From positions 1-6,321 of the forward strand of contig JANTFQ010000142.1 in the NCBI GenBank assembly GCA_024763405.1: a stretch of 6,321 nt of DNA. The letters run 5' to 3'. The position numbers and the translations under genes were made by a program. Source of the stretch: Calditrichaceae bacterium. GTDB taxonomy: Bacteria; Calditrichota; Calditrichia; Calditrichales; Calditrichaceae. The notes under the pieces are model-generated. The model was given only the letters and a program-made list of their open reading frames with translations. It searched no databases and was not told the origin of the DNA. Below, in pieces: positions 5,869 to 6,321 of the stretch (the first letter of the stretch is position 1; each line of letters starts with the position of its first letter).

Positions 5869-6321
5869 TTAATCCACCGCGATTACTGTTTTAAGATAGC
5901 GTTCGCGGTTCTGTTTAAAATCCCCATAATTAGCTCCTGCCGGAGTCATCTGACGCGAAATATTCAACAGAATTCCCATAGCGGCCCCCAGGAAAAGCAA
6001 GTTAGAACCACCGTAGCTGATAAAGGGCATGGGCAGACCGGTTGCCGGCACCAGCATACTAACCACCGCCGCGTTGATTAAGGCATAAGTCGTAATATTC
6101 AGCACAATACCAACCGCCAGAAATTTGCCAAATGGATCCGGAACACGACGGGCAATAACCAGACCGCGGTAGAAAATGATCATAAAGGCGATCAGAATTA
6201 CTGTGGTTCCGATAAAGCCCCACTCTTCGCCGATGATCGAAAAAATGAAATCCGTATGTGAATCGGGCAGGAAGAGAAATTTCTGTTTACTTTGCCCCAG
6301 GCTCTGCCCGAACATTCCCCC
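5869..6321 (-). CDS. ftsW: Septal peptidoglycan polymerase FtsW (SEDS family), C-terminal part only
   Basis: FtsW is the SEDS-family polytopic membrane glycosyltransferase that polymerises lipid II at the septum with its partner transpeptidase. Only the last 150 codons are present; the frame runs off the right edge, so the apparent ATG at 6313-6315 is internal. The fragment opens with GGMFGQSLGQSKQKF and continues to LPDSHTDFIFSIIGEEWGF (18-36), the extracytoplasmic loop typical of FtsW/SpoVE. It then shows about three membrane segments (roughly 37-51, 66-90 and 103-122) and the SEDS signature PATGLPMPFISYGGSN (92-107). The cytoplasmic tail (123-150) is basic. Identity as FtsW rather than RodA rests on the HTDFIFSIIGEE loop style and on the neighbouring murG in the dcw cluster. 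The stop is 4 nt before murG. Confidence 0.95.
   Translation of the reverse strand, partial: GGMFGQSLGQSKQKFLFLPDSHTDFIFSIIGEEWGFIGTTVILIAFMIIFYRGLVIARRVPDPFGKFLAVGIVLNITTYALINAAVVSMLVPATGLPMPFISYGGSNLLFLGAAMGILLNISRQMTPAGANYGDFKQNRERYLKTVIAVD

Noticed and set aside
5686..6081. 131-codon plus-strand ORF across the murG-ftsW junction
   Set aside because: It is antisense to the well-supported ends of murG and ftsW and has no domain or ribosome binding site support.
1..6321. CRISPR array, tRNA/rRNA genes, transposase, toxin-antitoxin or defence genes
   Set aside because: I saw no regularly spaced repeats, RNA gene signatures or genes outside the dcw set; the window is a core division and wall cluster.

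Overview
The window is a compact, ordinary-looking piece of a bacterial division and cell wall (dcw) cluster. Every convincing gene is on the minus strand. In transcription order, which runs from high to low coordinates, they are ftsW (3' end only, cut by the right edge), murG, murC, ftsQ, ftsA and ftsZ (5' two thirds only, cut by the left edge). The organism is a bacterium making peptidoglycan with a standard FtsZ/FtsA/FtsQ/FtsW divisome. The order murG-murC-ftsQ-ftsA-ftsZ, with no murB or ddl between murC and ftsQ, is the arrangement I associate with the FCB superphylum and related lineages (Bacteroidota, Ignavibacteria, Calditrichota or KSB1-like bacteria) rather than Proteobacteria. FtsA ends in an ordinary amphipathic membrane helix. 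The lineage call is inference from gene order and general protein appearance only.

Layout. ftsW, murG and murC are tightly packed: there is a 4-nt gap between ftsW and murG, and a 4-nt overlap between murG and murC in which murC starts on TTG. A loose 339-nt spacer follows (3052-3390). It holds a 104-bp palindromic dispersed-repeat-like element with three hairpins and short inverted termini, plus two possible remnants of other repeats. After ftsQ there is a 245-nt spacer (2021-2265) with an AT-rich inverted repeat and a doubtful 35-codon reading frame. ftsA is then followed by a 92-nt spacer before ftsZ, in which a perfect 16-bp palindrome directly abuts the ftsZ ribosome binding site.

Function. 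MurC adds L-alanine to UDP-MurNAc in the cytoplasm. MurG makes lipid II at the inner membrane face. FtsW polymerises lipid II at the septum. FtsQ links the periplasmic divisome, FtsA tethers FtsZ to the membrane, and FtsZ forms the ring. No new enzymatic or defence system is visible. The items worth a second look are in the spacers: the palindrome at ftsZ, the repeat at the murC-ftsQ junction with a hairpin that could attenuate transcription, and the possible small ORF between ftsQ and ftsA.
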